The notes beneath the pieces were generated by a model. The model did not search any database and had not been told where the DNA came from. It saw only the letters and a program-made list of their open reading frames with translations. Positions 20,703 through 33,400 of a stretch of 64,000 bases of DNA are shown piece after piece (position 1 is the first letter of the stretch; every line of letters starts with the position of its first letter). Location of the stretch: the NCBI GenBank assembly GCA_023159155.1, contig JAJNNX010000003.1, positions 1,116,001 through 1,180,000 of the forward strand, in the 5' to 3' direction. The translations under genes were made by a program, and so were the position numbers. This DNA comes from Ustulina deusta. Its lineage: Eukaryota; Ascomycota; Sordariomycetes; Xylariales; Xylariaceae.

Positions 20703-21992
20703 AATGCATAGAGGACCATAGAGGAGAATAGGGCGCTACGGCTGGGTGGTTTGGCAGATGGAGAGTTCGCCAACGGTCCTGGCTGAGAGGGGACGAGGCG
20801 ACCAATGCGACATTCAGCACTCCCCTTTTCAGTGCAGATGTGCTGGCGTGCGCGAGAGTGGATGGTTCTGGCCCGGGACCGGGTCGGGGTGGCTGGTTGG
20901 TTGGGCTCAGACGAGAGGGGCGAAATGCGACTCTTCTTGGGACATGACATACGTTGCCCGCTTGCCTAGCCTAGACACCCAGCCAGCCAGCTCCCTGGAA
21001 TGGCGATTGTCGTCGTACAAGCCACGGGAACCTCGCCGTTTAATACTATCTAGTTGCTAGGTCGTTTGTGCCTGGCCATGGCTGCAGTGCCCATGTACCA
21101 CAATAACCACGCAGCACAGTAAGTAAATGTCGCAGGCCACAAAACGAGCATAGATCCCACGATCGATTTGCAGGGAGATGCGGCCGTCCTTCTGCTAGGC
21201 TCCCTCTAACGCACCCGGATGGGGCACAGGATGCATACGGAGAGGCATGGTCCCTGAAGACACAACGCCTGCGATGGCGACAGGTCACCTGTTGTCGAAT
21301 GTAGCACGCCTAGTACAGTAATGGTATCGTGCGATGCTCGGGCCGCCAGGATCGCTCATCGCACTCTTGGGAGCGGTGTGTTTTGGAAATGTTGAGGTTG
21401 AGCACTTGCAAGTCCAAGCGATTGGGGAGCAACACCACCGAAGCACTGATGGCGAAGAGGGGAAGGTTTATAATTAATTGCGGCCGTCCCACGTGTACTA
21501 GTTCGGTCCTACAGAGCAGTTCTAGCATAGCCTCCCTCCGTGTACATGATGTAGACGGGATTATCATGCATTCCACTGGAAATCATGCACGTCTAAATTG
21601 TAGCGTCGCGGAGCTGAAAGCCATTTCACGGTGTTTGTCGCGCGGTTTTGGGCCTTCCCGCTGCGGCCACCTCAATGAATGGGGTACCTATGCCTGCTGT
21701 GCCTAGGTACAGCTGGACAGTGCTTAGTATGCCTCTGTGCCTGCCTACTAGCGCCTACTGTCAGCTAGGCTACCTAAGTACCTAAGGGGGTACTAGCGTA
21801 GACAGACACCTGGTACCTGGATCAGATGGCGGGACAGTTCAGCTTTTTGTCATGCGAAAAAAGCCTCGACGAGCCAATCTCCTGCCTTCGCTCACAGCCT
21901 TGGGCTGCGGCCACGCTTCCGACTCGAGAGAACGAAACACAATGCTATGACTTGAATGATACATAATCCCAGCATCTCTATCGCACACCAAC
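20703..21992. other. Divergent promoter region, no gene seen
   Basis: This separates the minus-strand membrane-protein gene from BUD32. Frames at 21046-21706 show no motif. Around 21700-21800 there is another cluster of CCTAGGTAC and ACCTAAGTACC words like those upstream of the histidine kinase. Confidence 0.5.
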
Positions 21993-22829
21993 ATGGCAGC
22001 CGACAGTGCCGCCCACCAATTCCCCCTCCCCGCCATCCTGCAATACCCCTCGTCCACCCCGCCAGAGCTCATCGCGCAAGGTGCCGAAGGCCGCTTATAC
22101 AAGTCGACATACCTCCTCCCCTCTATCCCTTGTGCGCTGAAATACCGCCCCCCGAAGCCGTGGCGACATCCCGTGCTCGATGCCCGGCTCACACGTCACC
22201 GCATCCTCTCCGAAGCCCGCAACCTCGCCAAATGCCGCCGTGAAGGTGTGCCCGTCCCCACCGTTTATGCTGTCGACGAGAGCGCGGGATGGCTCATGAT
22301 GGAATGGGTCACGGGCGGCCCTGTACGCGCCGCCATCAACGAGTGGCTGCGACGACGGCGTGATGCCGAGCGCGCCGAAGGGCGGACGGGCGATGCGATC
22401 GTCGAAGGCACAAGCGAGGCGGATGCAGATCTAGTCGCGTTGTTACGGCGTATAGGCGCCGCCGTCGCACGCATGCACAAAGTCGGCATTGTGCACGGAG
22501 ATCTGACGACAAGCAATATGATGCTGCGGCCGTGGGAAAGGGGCAGGGAGCCTGCGAATGGGCACGGTGCGGACGGCGACGGGCTGCTGGAAGGCGAGAT
22601 TGTGATTATTGATTTTGGACTGGCCAGCCAGAGTGTATCCGACGAGGATCGCGCCGTGGATCTTTACGTGCTGGAGAGAGCGTTCGCTAGCACACATCCC
22701 CGCGCAGAGGCGTTGTTCACTGCCCTCCTTGAGAGCGCGTACAGAGAAGCGTTCAAACAGGCCCCCGTAGTGCTCAAAAAGCTAGAAGACGTCCGCATGC
22801 GAGGCCGGAAGAGAAGCATGCTAGGTTAA
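21993..22829 (+). CDS. bud32: EKC/KEOPS complex kinase Bud32
   Basis: This is an intronless gene for a 278-aa small atypical protein kinase/ATPase. In the KEOPS complex with Kae1, Cgi121 and Pcc1 it is required for the t6A modification of ANN-decoding tRNAs, and in yeast it also affects telomeres and transcription. It has a compact bilobal fold: glycine-containing loop LIAQGAEGRLYK (about residues 28-39), the lysine-bearing strand ALKYRPPKPWRHP with the family-specific RHP, catalytic loop HGDLTTSNMM, and metal-binding IDFGLA followed by DRAVDLYVLERAF. The C-terminal RMRGRKRSMLG is the basic tail typical of Bud32. Compared with yeast it has an insert of about 25 residues rich in Arg and Asp before VALLRRIG. 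The start at 21993 fits the family length. It is convergent with the next gene. Confidence 0.95.
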   Translation: MAADSAAHQFPLPAILQYPSSTPPELIAQGAEGRLYKSTYLLPSIPCALKYRPPKPWRHPVLDARLTRHRILSEARNLAKCRREGVPVPTVYAVDESAGWLMMEWVTGGPVRAAINEWLRRRRDAERAEGRTGDAIVEGTSEADADLVALLRRIGAAVARMHKVGIVHGDLTTSNMMLRPWERGREPANGHGADGDGLLEGEIVIIDFGLASQSVSDEDRAVDLYVLERAFASTHPRAEALFTALLESAYREAFKQAPVVLKKLEDVRMRGRKRSMLG

Positions 22830-23041
22830 ATCTATCAGGACTGCGCGATGCGAAGCAAGCCAAGACTCAAAAATCATGATGGGATATTGTAATGCGCACT
22901 TGTCATTGCCATAACTCCTTAGGTAAGTAATGGATGTATTCTATGCAACCTGTTCGACGCCATTATGATCAAAAATTACGCGCACATAATCCAGCATGTG
23001 CTTGGGAAAAATTATTTGGTGATGCAACATGTAGTTGGTTT

Positions 23042-23989
23042 CTATGCGTGTACCAACTCGGCCCCCGCAAAATAACCCTTGTTCTCGATTACGCCTCTAT
23101 AGTTGACGAAAGCGGTATACTTGGCTACCCACTGAGGAATGAGATTGCCTCGGAGGCCATTCTGCGCCTTTTCATCGTCGGCGAGGATGCCGGCACCCCG
23201 TGCGCCATGTCCTAGCAGTTCTCGTAAGGTACCACTAGGTAGTATATCGGTGCAGTCACCGTGAGTAAACAGTTCGATGCCCTCGCTATTGGCCAGCTTT
23301 GTTAAGGGCGGAGGGACGCTGCAGCAGTCTTTGATGTTGATCTGGTCGACGGCTGGCCGGACCTTGACTTGGTTGATGAATCGTTGCAACTTCTCGGTAC
23401 CGAATTCGGCAATGCCTAGCCGACCAACCTTCCCCTGCTCGTACAGGCTTTCCAATGCAGCCCACGTCATGACCTCCTCTTCGTCGTTCCCCATGGTCGC
23501 ATTTATTTTATCTGCCTGCCATTCGCAGTCGCCTTCGAAGGACACGCCGGGAAACGACACGATCAGAAGGTCAACGTTCTCTATTCGGAGCTCTTTTGTT
23601 ACCAGCCGTAATGCCTCGTCGATGTACTGTGTGCGCTTTGCCACCGGTGCGGTTGGCAGGAAAAACAGCTTGAGGGTGATTTCGTACTGTGCACGATCTT
23701 CTTGTAACCCAGCGGCCGACCAGTCGATGCGCGGCACATACAATACAGAATCTTCAATCGCAGTCCAGGCATCTATCGTCGGCCGGCTGTTTCCGTTCAC
23801 TGCATGTCCATTTTCATGCGGCTTGCCATTGCTGCTTACGAGACTAGCGGCATAGTCTTGCTGTGCAGCTTGGAAGTTACTCCTCAGTGAATTTGTTAAC
23901 TCGAGATTGGACCTCGCCGTGCCGGGCTTTCGGATGATAGAGGGGCCACCAGTAATAATGTTGCCGGTTGATAGCACTATCCGCGTCAT
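23042..23989 (-). CDS. Glutamate-cysteine ligase regulatory (modifier) subunit, aldo/keto reductase fold
   Basis: This is a single-exon gene for a 315-aa protein resembling the light (modifier) subunit of glutamate-cysteine ligase, the rate-limiting enzyme of glutathione synthesis. It folds like an aldo/keto reductase but serves as a regulator that raises the catalytic subunit's affinity for glutamate. Visible blocks: IVLSTGNIITGG at the start, the barrel segments VDLLIVSFPG, WAALESLYEQGKVGRLGIAEF and the conserved VRPAVDQINIKDCCSVPPPL, and the C-terminal WVAKYTAFVNYRGVIENKGYF. The frame is open upstream to 24124, but ATG 23989 gives the family-like N-terminus. A low-complexity segment around residues 45-62 (NGKPHENGHAVNGN) is a likely flexible insert. 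It is convergent with BUD32, about 210 bp apart. Confidence 0.9.
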   Translation of the reverse strand: MTRIVLSTGNIITGGPSIIRKPGTARSNLELTNSLRSNFQAAQQDYAASLVSSNGKPHENGHAVNGNSRPTIDAWTAIEDSVLYVPRIDWSAAGLQEDRAQYEITLKLFFLPTAPVAKRTQYIDEALRLVTKELRIENVDLLIVSFPGVSFEGDCEWQADKINATMGNDEEEVMTWAALESLYEQGKVGRLGIAEFGTEKLQRFINQVKVRPAVDQINIKDCCSVPPPLTKLANSEGIELFTHGDCTDILPSGTLRELLGHGARGAGILADDEKAQNGLRGNLIPQWVAKYTAFVNYRGVIENKGYFAGAELVHA

Positions 23990-25109
23990 GGTTGGTGACT
24001 CCAGAAGCAGTGGGGGAGCGTGCGGGTTGGACGATAGGTCGGAACCAAAATGTCTGCGCCGTTGGCGAGTCCGAGGGTATACGACTATGAGGGAAACAAG
24101 AATGAATCGGCAAGCATATAACACTGAACCAGCGGCAAGTTGGAGGAATGGGAAAAAATGAATACTTTTATTTATATCCCCGAGTCGGTCGCTACGAGGT
24201 GGGGTTTGGCGAAGGCGGGAAGGGAGAAGCTAAGCTCAGCGCGATGAAGAGCGATCTCGTTAGCGTGGCCAACACGCCGCCGTCCGCGCCCTCAATATTG
24301 GTAATGAGCGGGACGAACAGACACAATGCGGGTACTTGGTAAGCTAGGCGCAGTGAGTGCAGTTAATAATCAACCGAGATTGCAACATCAGTTGGGCGAA
24401 GGGAAGCAGGCAGGCAGGTCGAAAGGGCCGGGAGATGGGGCATTCGAACGACTTCTAGACGAGACCCCCACGGACTGTCTCTCAGTAGGTGGGCATCATA
24501 GTCCTGGGTACAAACGCCAGCCCAGCCACAGCACGCTATGACTTGGTGAGATGTTGTCATCTCTCGATCTACCTATACTGGTACCAATGCACCCTGTAGC
24601 AGACAGGTGAGAATACCTACTCAATAGTAGGTAGGGAGCAAACCACATGGTGATACGATCGAGGGTTCAACTGACGTTATCTCACCCGGATTGAAGTGGT
24701 GGTCCCCGCATGTGTGATTGGTCATCTGTTTTGTAATGCATCGAATGCAAGAACATGCAAATGCAGAGGTACATGCAGGCGGCCGAATGTGATACGGCAG
24801 CCGTGTTAAGTGGGGAAATGCTATTGCTGTGCAAAAGGGCGAGAGGGAAAAGAGGGAACAACGGAAAGCAGTCCGTTTCGAGCTGCTAGGAGTTCGTAAC
24901 AGCTGTTACATGTGGGCTCGCCAACTGGCAGTCCAGGCGCTCGTGGCCAACCCAGAAATTGCTCCTACAACCAGATAAGCCCATCACAGCACACATCCAA
25001 GAGGCTCTCTCATCTACACTTCATGCCAACTACGATTACTACCTCTTCTCGCAAACCACCACAATTCATTCGAAGCCCGGTACACTCCTGGTGATGTGAA
25101 CACATCATC
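23990..25109. other. Divergent promoter region, no gene seen
   Basis: This lies between the glutamate-cysteine ligase modifier gene (-) and the AP-1 sigma gene (+). Several frames of 60-84 codons exist with no motif. It should hold both promoters. Confidence 0.5.
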
Positions 25110-25870
25110 ATGGCTATCAAGTATGCCTCTGACGAGTCGTCCTCCCAGACCTCTAGGACTAAACCAATAATAGCTACTTAATCCTGCTGTCCCGGCAGGG
25201 CAAAGTGGTATGATATCTCAACCCCTTTGCGCCTGTTTGATGACAGCGTCGGCTTTGGAGCTAATAATTCCACCATCTTCAGCGCCTAGCGAAATGGTTC
25301 ACCACCCTGTCTCCCAGGGACAAGGCGAAGATCGTCAAGGACGTCTCCCAGCTGGTCCTTGCTAGGCGAACTCGAATGTGTAACTTCCTCGAGTACAAAG
25401 GTTCGCTTCTCGCTTAAACGACACTATCACGGCAGTTTCCTGACTCCTGACCTAGATACCAAGATCGTCTACCGCCGTTATGCCTCGCTCTTTTTTATCG
25501 CCGGTTGCTCGTCCGACGATAACGAATTGATTACCCTCGAGATCATCCACCGATACGTTGAACAGATGGACAAATACTATGGCAATGTCTGCGAACTCGA
25601 CATCATCTTCTCCTTTACCAAGGCATATTATATCCTTGACGAGATACTGCTCGCCGGTGAGCTCCAGGAGAGCAGTAAAAAGAATGTCCTACGCTGCATT
25701 GGGCAACAGGATTCATTGGAAGATTTGGAGGTAAGCAGATTTGCCTTGTTCGTTTCTACTTGGGTAGTGTCTTGGTTATATATCCCTCGTGCGTCCCCGG
25801 AATGTCTTCGGACCACTGACGCGCATTTTCTTTCGGGCAGGTCGAGGATGAAGTAACACGGATCATGTAA
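25110..25870 (+). CDS. aps1: AP-1 clathrin adaptor complex, small (sigma) subunit
   Basis: This five-exon gene encodes a 155-aa sigma adaptin, the small subunit of the AP-1 complex that sorts cargo between the trans-Golgi network and endosomes. Exons: 25110-25120, 25174-25207, 25283-25400, 25456-25730 and 25841-25870. All phases join. The spliced protein begins [15 protein letters not shown] and has the conserved [20 protein letters not shown], the AP-1-type [11 protein letters not shown], then [16 protein letters not shown], the helix [27 protein letters not shown], and [16 protein letters not shown]. It ends VEDEVTRIM. Length and motifs match the family exactly, and [12 protein letters not shown] favours AP-1 over AP-2. 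The first exon is only 11 nt, which automatic predictors may miss. Confidence 0.95.
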
Positions 25871-27350
25871 CGAATATCCATGTACTACTGCAAGCAAATA
25901 TGGGCTCTCATCGATTGGTTGATTGACTGCACGGCGTATGGGAAGACGGGAAGGTATCAAGTCTATGCATTTGCAAGTTTACTCATTTAGCATTATTCAC
26001 AGAATATGGACGAAATCGAGACGAATCTTAGAAATGCTGGGATTATTTGATCGCTCAAAACACCAAGGCGAGACGAGTCGGATGTCGCACCCACAGCTCT
26101 TCTTTTCTCTAGATAAAGCATCCATCCGAACATACGACGGCTACCTAGCGCACATACGGGGGCAGGGGTTGTACGAGAAGGGGTATTGACCGCGAATGTA
26201 GGCTTGGGAAAGATCGCAAGCCGATAGACCAACCAGCCAGCCAGCCAGCCAGCCAACTAGCCAACCAAAGTGGCCCAGAGAGACATTATCCACGAGGAAG
26301 CTAAATCATTCGCTCACGATTCTTGAAGGGGGGGGGGGGGGGGGGGGGGGGAGGAGGCGATAGCGAGGATCTAAGAGCAGTCGAGGTTCTAACTTTACAT
26401 CATCATTATTACGCCGGCGTCGAGTGGGTAAGGTTTGATGCGAGAGGAGTCTTGCTGTTGCTCGTGGTGTGTTAACGTTGTCTGATTCGTGAGTTTCGGA
26501 TGAGCGACCATCCAATTAGCTGTCGTCATTTCGCAGGATGTTAGTGTGGAGGCTATCGTGCTGGTGGAGGGGCATGAACCGTAGGCAGGTTGAAAGGTTG
26601 GAAGCAGCCCGCGACCGGCCGGGTCTTGGCGCAACCTCCCATGGCCGCGTTGGAAGTTGGCGGGCCAGAGACGGTCGAGTGGGTAGGTGCGAGGGAGCCC
26701 AGGTGCCCCCATCTTGGGGCTTAGACTGCTGTCAAGCAGCCAAACAGCGGCAGCACCTGATCAATCGAAGCGTCCACATTAGCATCCATCCATTCGTTCC
26801 ATCCCATCATGTAAGCCCATCCTGCGCGCCCGTTGTTCCTCTGGCTAGCAGTGCCAAACCTTCCAATCTACAACTACCGACCGATGCCCTTGTTCTCAAC
26901 GACGCTGTCTATCCCATAAACACCTTTATCGTTCGTAGGTATCACCGCATGATGCGCTCTTATCTCGGTGACTGCTAGACGGACTTTTGTCTCGTCTACA
27001 TTGTTCCGCTTCGTAACCAACGTCGCAGGAACGCATTATAGTACACGCCACATGACGACTCCTCTGGTCGGGATAAGACAATTGCATTTCTTTCATAGCA
27101 TTCCATTTCCACATTCGGCTCCAAGCCTCAGTCCCGCGCTCCATTGATTCGACGCTGGGGATTGTTGTTATCTTCGAACTCATACATCCATCAATTGACC
27201 GCCTATCCCCAAACACGCGACGTCATCCGACCGCTCCGCTCCACCCTCCACTCTCGTAGCGCATTCGGTAACCTGGTCAGTCTACCTCAACATCGCGTGC
27301 GCCATCTCTCTGATCCATCTCGGGGGAAATTCAAATAGCAACTATTCACA
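25871..27350. other. Intergenic, no gene seen; holds a poly-G run
   Basis: No recognisable gene lies between the AP-1 sigma gene and MAF1. Plus-strand frames at 25923-26189 and 26538-26978 and their minus-strand counterparts have no motif or splice support. It contains an ACCAGCC-type short tandem repeat near 26229-26262 and a 24-base G homopolymer at 26328-26351. The last few hundred bases are probably the MAF1 promoter. Confidence 0.5.
26328..26351. repeat. 24-base guanine homopolymer
   Basis: An uninterrupted run of 24 G on the plus strand is followed by a purine-rich segment (AGGAGG). It could form G-quadruplex structure and is a likely point of length error in assembly. Confidence 0.9.
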
Positions 27351-28516
27351 ATGAAGGTTCGTCTCTTTTCGTAGATCATAGTAGTATGCGAGCTCTGATG
27401 TGCGCGGCATGCTAACTTTTACGTCACGCCCAGTTCTTACCTCTTCGCGATTTCGACGTCATTACCTCGGCGCTGAATTTCAGCACGCCCGATTGTAAGG
27501 TAACCGGTGGGTGCGATTTATATACTACGAAAGCCGCCGGTTCCGATAAGAAGTTGTACAAGTCGATTGAGTGTTCCCTCGAATCGCAGCATGCTGCACT
27601 GCTCAAGTTTGGCGCTTCTTTGTCTCCTCCACAGCGAAAGGAAATGGCCGGATCGCTGAACTTATCGCGTTCCAGTCCTTTCGGTCCACTAAGTGAGACA
27701 TCGAGCCGACGGACATTCGCCTATCTCATTGCGACACTGAACGCTAGCCATCCGGACTACGACTTTTCGCATGTCCTACGTCCGACGGATTTCCGTCGCG
27801 AGAAAAACCTCCGTCACGTCATGGCTAGCGTTGATAGCACTCTAAACAGTGTTCGTCCGCAAGGAACGTCACTCCTCTCGCCTAATATGGTCTCCCTGTA
27901 TCGTGATTATGGTAACTCGCCCTCCGCTGCGACGGTGGCAGGCGCCTTCCCTGTGAACAGCCCTGCTTGGGGTCCCCATATGTGGAATATGCTTGATAAA
28001 GAGATGACACTGAAAGACTGCACCGTCTTCTCATATCAACCTCCGGATGATCCTTTTGACGGCGACGAGGCTGCAATATGGCGCCTGCACTACTTCTTCT
28101 TCAATAAGAAGATGAGGAGGGTTGCCTACTTGTACGTCAGGGGCCTACCGGTTGTGATGAACTCTCCTGCACTGGTGCCACACAGACGAGGGAGTAACTG
28201 CAACACGAAACGTCATGCCGCTCCGTTGGCTGGTAGTTTTGGCGCAAATAAGCGCGCCAGATTTTGGCTCGGAGATCACCTTGCTGGTCGTATCATCGCC
28301 GATGAAGATGAATACGATGATGAGGATGATGAACCGGGCCTTGAAATCTGGAATCCCGATGATGACGTTGATATTGATCCCTTAAGGGACTCGTCTCCCG
28401 AAAATGAAGAAAGCGATCAGTACGCAGAAAGCGAGAGTGAGGGTGAGGGCGACGATTTGGCCCTTCATTCTGTAAGGGGTGTGAGTGAGGATATCGCTGC
28501 TCGCATGGAGATGTGA
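27351..28516 (+). CDS. maf1: Maf1, repressor of RNA polymerase III
   Basis: This is a two-exon gene for a 362-aa protein. Maf1 is the general negative regulator of RNA polymerase III. It is phosphorylated by TORC1 and PKA in rich growth and enters the nucleus to bind Pol III under stress. Exon 1 is only ATGAAG (27351-27356). The intron donor is GTTCGT, and exon 2 is 27434-28516. The protein begins MKFLPLRDFDVITSALNF, the conserved box A of Maf1. Boxes B and C appear as PAWGPHMWNML and WRLHYFFFNKKMRRVAYLYVRG. The linker around residues 90-110 is rich in Ser, Pro and Arg and is the expected site of regulatory phosphorylation. The tail is strongly acidic (DEDEYDDEDDEPGLEIWNPDDD), as in other Maf1 proteins. 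Confidence 0.95.
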
Positions 28517-29214
28517 AACCATATCTGATGAGATTGCTTGTCCTCGATGTGGTTGGCGCTCCAATAATTACTTTGAACACTTCAAAGACTTCGAGAAGCA
28601 CTCTGCTTTTCGTCTTTGTGAGCTGTCGCAAGAGTTATATACAAGCCAGCCTCCTGATTCCATCAGCACCAAGTTTGAAGGGGGTACTGTATTTTTTCGG
28701 CGTTGGGGTTTGGATGGGGTTGTAGAGTGTGGGCGCCTCGATACCCTCCATCATTTTCTTCACTTTCACGGCTTTAGTTCCTTGTACAGTTGAATATCCA
28801 TGGTTTGGGAGGTGGAATAGGGTCCTATGGTGGGGTCGGATCCGGTGCATGGGAGAGTTCTGAGTCGATTCTGTCACCTGTTTTACTGGATTTGAGCAAC
28901 GTTACGATTTGAGTTCAGAACCGAAACGAACGCCATGACTCACTTCAGACTAATTAGTCAGTCCTAATGAATGTATCCTTGATCAACGCACTTGGGCGAT
29001 CTTGGTATTGTGTTTGATGGTTCTTCTTGGGTCTAGGGGGTATGAACCCGCTACACTAGTCCTATCAATTTGCGTTGCGCGAGAATCCTAGAACTCTTCA
29101 ATAGGTGGGCCTTTGTTCACAATATATAAAACGTTTTTGTATCCTATAGAAAGTGATGTTATGGCCCCTCGCTACGAACAGGCTTCGGCTAGGAAACGAC
29201 GCCCGACGTCTTTT

Positions 29215-29230
29215 ACACACACACACACAC
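29215..29230. repeat. (AC)8 microsatellite
   Basis: Eight AC units are followed by an imperfect ATACACAC extension. Confidence 0.85.
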
Positions 29231-30465
29231 ATACACACGTACCTAGCTAGCAATTAAATAGGGTTCGTGCGAATAGTCTGCTGCGTTTTTAAGGCTCATC
29301 TGGTTGGGCTTATCTGAGGTATAACTAGCTAGCGTTAGAGACATTAGCTACATATTATCACTGGCATTGAACTCTCGAGGGGGCATTCGTACTATGGGAT
29401 TCTTAGCGAAGAATATAGATATTGTTTTGGTTATGCGTTGCTGACGATCAGATTGCGAGCGTGGCTTCGCCGCGGCCGTTATTTGAAGTTTGGAATAAGT
29501 CTGGCTGAATCTGTGGGAGTCTGTGTAGTCAAGGAGAGATGCAAAAGAAACACGTATTACTAATGCTTCTAGGGAAGACGACAGTGTTCTTGAAGTCTGG
29601 ATATGGAGCGAGCGAAATACGTAGTAGAGGTACGGCAGGGGCACTGTTGTTCTGCGCTGTCGTGTCGGGTCTGTCTAAACTACTCACCTCACTGCCTGAT
29701 GGCGAGAGCCATGGCCTTGGAACAAGGTTCACTTTCAATTCCTAAGGAAATATGCTTGATCAGGTAACTTTAATACAAGGGAGGAATGCGAGAGCCATCA
29801 TAGGTGTTGACGTGGCTGCTCTGGTGATATATATTTGCCCCGTCTGTCTGCTACATACTGCTTATTTGACCTCTTATCATAGCCCTTCTATTTACTCTGT
29901 AGCCCCTTTCCCTAACGCTTGGGTTGCTGCAGAAGTCTGCATAAGCGGTTACGATGAATAGTTGCGGGGATGCTGTTTGATTCATCGCCTTCGTAGGTCG
30001 TACAGTTACTGTTATTATTAATTTTTGGGGGGTTTTTTTGAAAAGAAAAAATAAATAAACAACCGGTGGTACTAACCCAAGGATCCCTGTTCAAGCAGTG
30101 CGCTCTGAAAGCCGGCTAGTCACCAGCTGAGGTATGGTTAGTCCCCAACAATAAACCGAAGGTTCACTGTCCTATTTGGAGACGGCAGAGGCAAATTACA
30201 CACTTGGATACGGGAACAATATGAAATACTCGAACTGTATGTTCGTACTCGCTGTTGTAGGCTATTCAATGTAGTTCACCATGATTACTGTTTGAGAATG
30301 TGCTATTAGATGTGCCTTCATGTGAGGTGTATTGGTCCCAGAGTGAATAGATAGACTCATCTGCAGTCAGGTAGTGTATAGGTCATAGGTAGGCCGTAAT
30401 TGGGGCTTAATTGGGTGAGTGGCCAATTGAATCCTGAACTTCCCAGATATCTAAGGGGGTCACCC

Positions 30466-30485
30466 ATATATATATATATATATAT
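30466..30485. repeat. (AT)10 microsatellite
   Basis: Ten AT units lie in the AT-rich gene-free stretch. Confidence 0.85.
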
Positions 30486-33400
30486 TATCTACTCCTATAC
30501 GGTAGATATGATATAGCACCCTGACACTTCATCTCCTCTTATCATATATCGCTACATGTAGTCGACAGGAGTTCCTGGGGTTCTTGGATCAGGGAGCAGC
30601 TAAACGAATGAACATATGAATAACAGTAATAATAAAGGGTCGTCTGAAAGACGAATCGACTAAAAATATGAAAAATGGCACTCCTCTTGTGTTTGGAAAA
30701 GATCTTCATCTGTCTTGTGCCAGTCGATTCCAGTGAAAAATTTAAGCCAAGGTAGATACAATGACATTTGTAAATAGACGTAATTTGCTATGTCTGCACC
30801 CTAGAGAATGACTGGTAGATAGCTGCATCAAACAAATGTTTAGTCGTGTATAGCCTGCAGCGGCAATAGAGTTATAACAAGGGCTTAAGTAAGTGCTTGG
30901 AGGAGATAGCCATAAATGAACTATCTAGCGAAGACCAATAGCTCACCAGTAGGTGTCGTATTACAAATAATCTTCTATGGTATCAGAAGGCCCATGGCTT
31001 CTTTCAAGCCTTCGGCAATAAGGCGGAAATGCTAGATCTATATATACAACCAGTTATCGGTTCTCGGACCTTAGCGAGGCCTGCAACTGTCTCCATTAAG
31101 CGAGGGCTGAATAGCTGACTATTGACGGCCGAGCCATTCTGTGGTGAGGTCCGGGAATGACTGCCGTAGATTGGGTAGACATCTACAGTATCTCCGCCAG
31201 GTTACTGTACTCGTAGCTACGATGATCCGAGAAGCTGGGTGTGCTGTCGAGACCGGAGTGGGAAAGAATATGGATCGTGGGTAAGGGATCTTCTAACCTT
31301 TCTTCTAGTCTTGATAGTCAAACCTTGTGAACTATAAAGACCCCGGATGGTGCGTAGGGCTGCAGCACTGATCTCACAAGCTACCCGGTAGATCTTCTCA
31401 ATGCATTAGCGTTAGGTATACTATTTTTGCATCTTGTGGCGACTTATGTACCTTTACCAGTGCATACCCAAAGAAGTAGGTGCCTTAAATAATGTTGCTC
31501 CTAGCTTTTGTAGCACGTGGTGGTGATAGGGTATCGCCTCACAGGGTGGCCGGACTTACCTACTACTATACTTAGTTCATATCGCCGATCCATGCCCTGA
31601 ATCGGGACAGTAAGTATATTATTGGCTGGCTCCTTTACTGGAGGCTAAATTCTGTCGTTGTCTGTGTTAATCGAAATTGAAACACAACTTGAATGGTGAC
31701 AAGTAGTTGCGGACATAGTGGGCTAAGGCTGAGTTGTCGAGGCTCACGCTGGAATATTTTGAAGTCATGCAGCAGACCTTTAGTCTACAGGTATCCCGTC
31801 CCTAATGTCGAACGGGTGTTGTATTTTGGGTTGCTAGCTAAACCTTTGATAGTTGAACATCCATTGAAGTTAGACATAATGCAACGTACGATGTGGCCTT
31901 TCGTGACGTGACAAAAATCAATAGGAACATATGCAATGATATTTCTTCTGTTTTTATACTAACATAATTCTCATTGCTGAGTATGCTAGGCTAGTATTAT
32001 TAGGCTAGTTTAATTGTTACGAACAAAGAAGTAGTATATACATACCTTGTTAATACTTAGTGATAGATACTAAAAGAGTTGTAACCTTTGCGCAACAAGA
32101 AGATTCATAATCCTATGTATGGTTGATTGCTATCTGCCATTGTCTATGATTAAATGTCCTCCATTTGTGAAGCTTATCATAAGCAAGAAATAAGAGGACT
32201 GTTGAGGGGCTAGTTAAGTTTAACGTTATCATAGCTAAAATGAACAACATATCCCAAAATAATTACCACAATAATGCCTCCAATTTATACTAGGTCGAGA
32301 GACTATAGATAGAGCCCTGATTCCACTTACCCATGTGTTATACGTTGTATTTTTGCTAGCCTCATGATCTACACCCGCAGAGGAATAGGTGTATCTATAT
32401 TGATGTTAGAACTAGTAGCCGTGATATGTACAAGAATAACCATATTTCTTGGATTACATGGAGTTTTAGTCTGAGTTATGCCAAATAACAGAACTGTAGC
32501 ACTATACCGTTCACCTACCAGCAACAGTAGAAATGTCACTAAAGGTTATGTGCCTTGGTGTCTGCAGTTACTTATATACTTCGGTTAGAAGGAACCGAAC
32601 AGGTTACGTTAGTTCGAGATGTTAAAAGTTGCCTTGCACTAGCTAATATTGAGTATGCCCTCAATTGTTTGAGTGCTAGTCAGACATAGAAACGGCAACT
32701 ATGAATTCTTAAGTCGTGGTTTCACATTGGTAAATGCCCTGAGAAACTAAACTCGGAGGAAAATAAACCAGAAAAGTACCCTGGCTAGCTACATAAAAAA
32801 TTACGAATTTATACTTCGTGGAAATATTTCCTCACTTTCCTTTTCTTCCTTCCTCTACGAAAGCAAACACTCAGTAAGTATGTGGAAATTCTTTCTTTGC
32901 TGAATGTGCCGATTTCTTGTGACTCGGGACTGCCTTTTTTCCTTTGTGAATTCCAATACCTACTTTATTTACACTTGGTTATTCCAACCAAGTTCGGCAC
33001 TACTCCGTAGTGTACATCAGTACGTATAAGCAGTATCAACCTTACTACCGATGTCTTTCGTCGGGTTGTTTATCCCCTTGTTTACTATTATTGTGACTTG
33101 TCAGGTTAGGCTGAGCGGAAAGCTAACTCCATTAGACGCCTGTGTTTTTGCTTGGCTTATTTAAGCGCTCCACATCGGGGAGATAAAAAGCTAGCTGAAT
33201 GGTTGTAATTTTCGCTGCAGCATTGGCGAGTGTATAACGCCCCTCCCCGGACCCAATCCTTGGCCTTGCATTCATCATCCACTCAGACGACGTCCTTGAC
33301 CATGTGGCGATCTGCGCTCGTGGCTCGGTTGGGTTCGGACAACCGTCTGAAGAGTGGAGTATACCCGGTTTTCCGGACTCCGAAATTTGACACGGTTCTT

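Noticed and set aside
23277..23855. Plus-strand frame of 192 codons
   Set aside because: Antisense to the well-supported glutamate-cysteine ligase modifier gene.
25923..26189. Plus-strand frame of 88 codons downstream of AP-1 sigma
   Set aside because: No motif. It follows the stop codon of a complete gene and is likely 3' flank.
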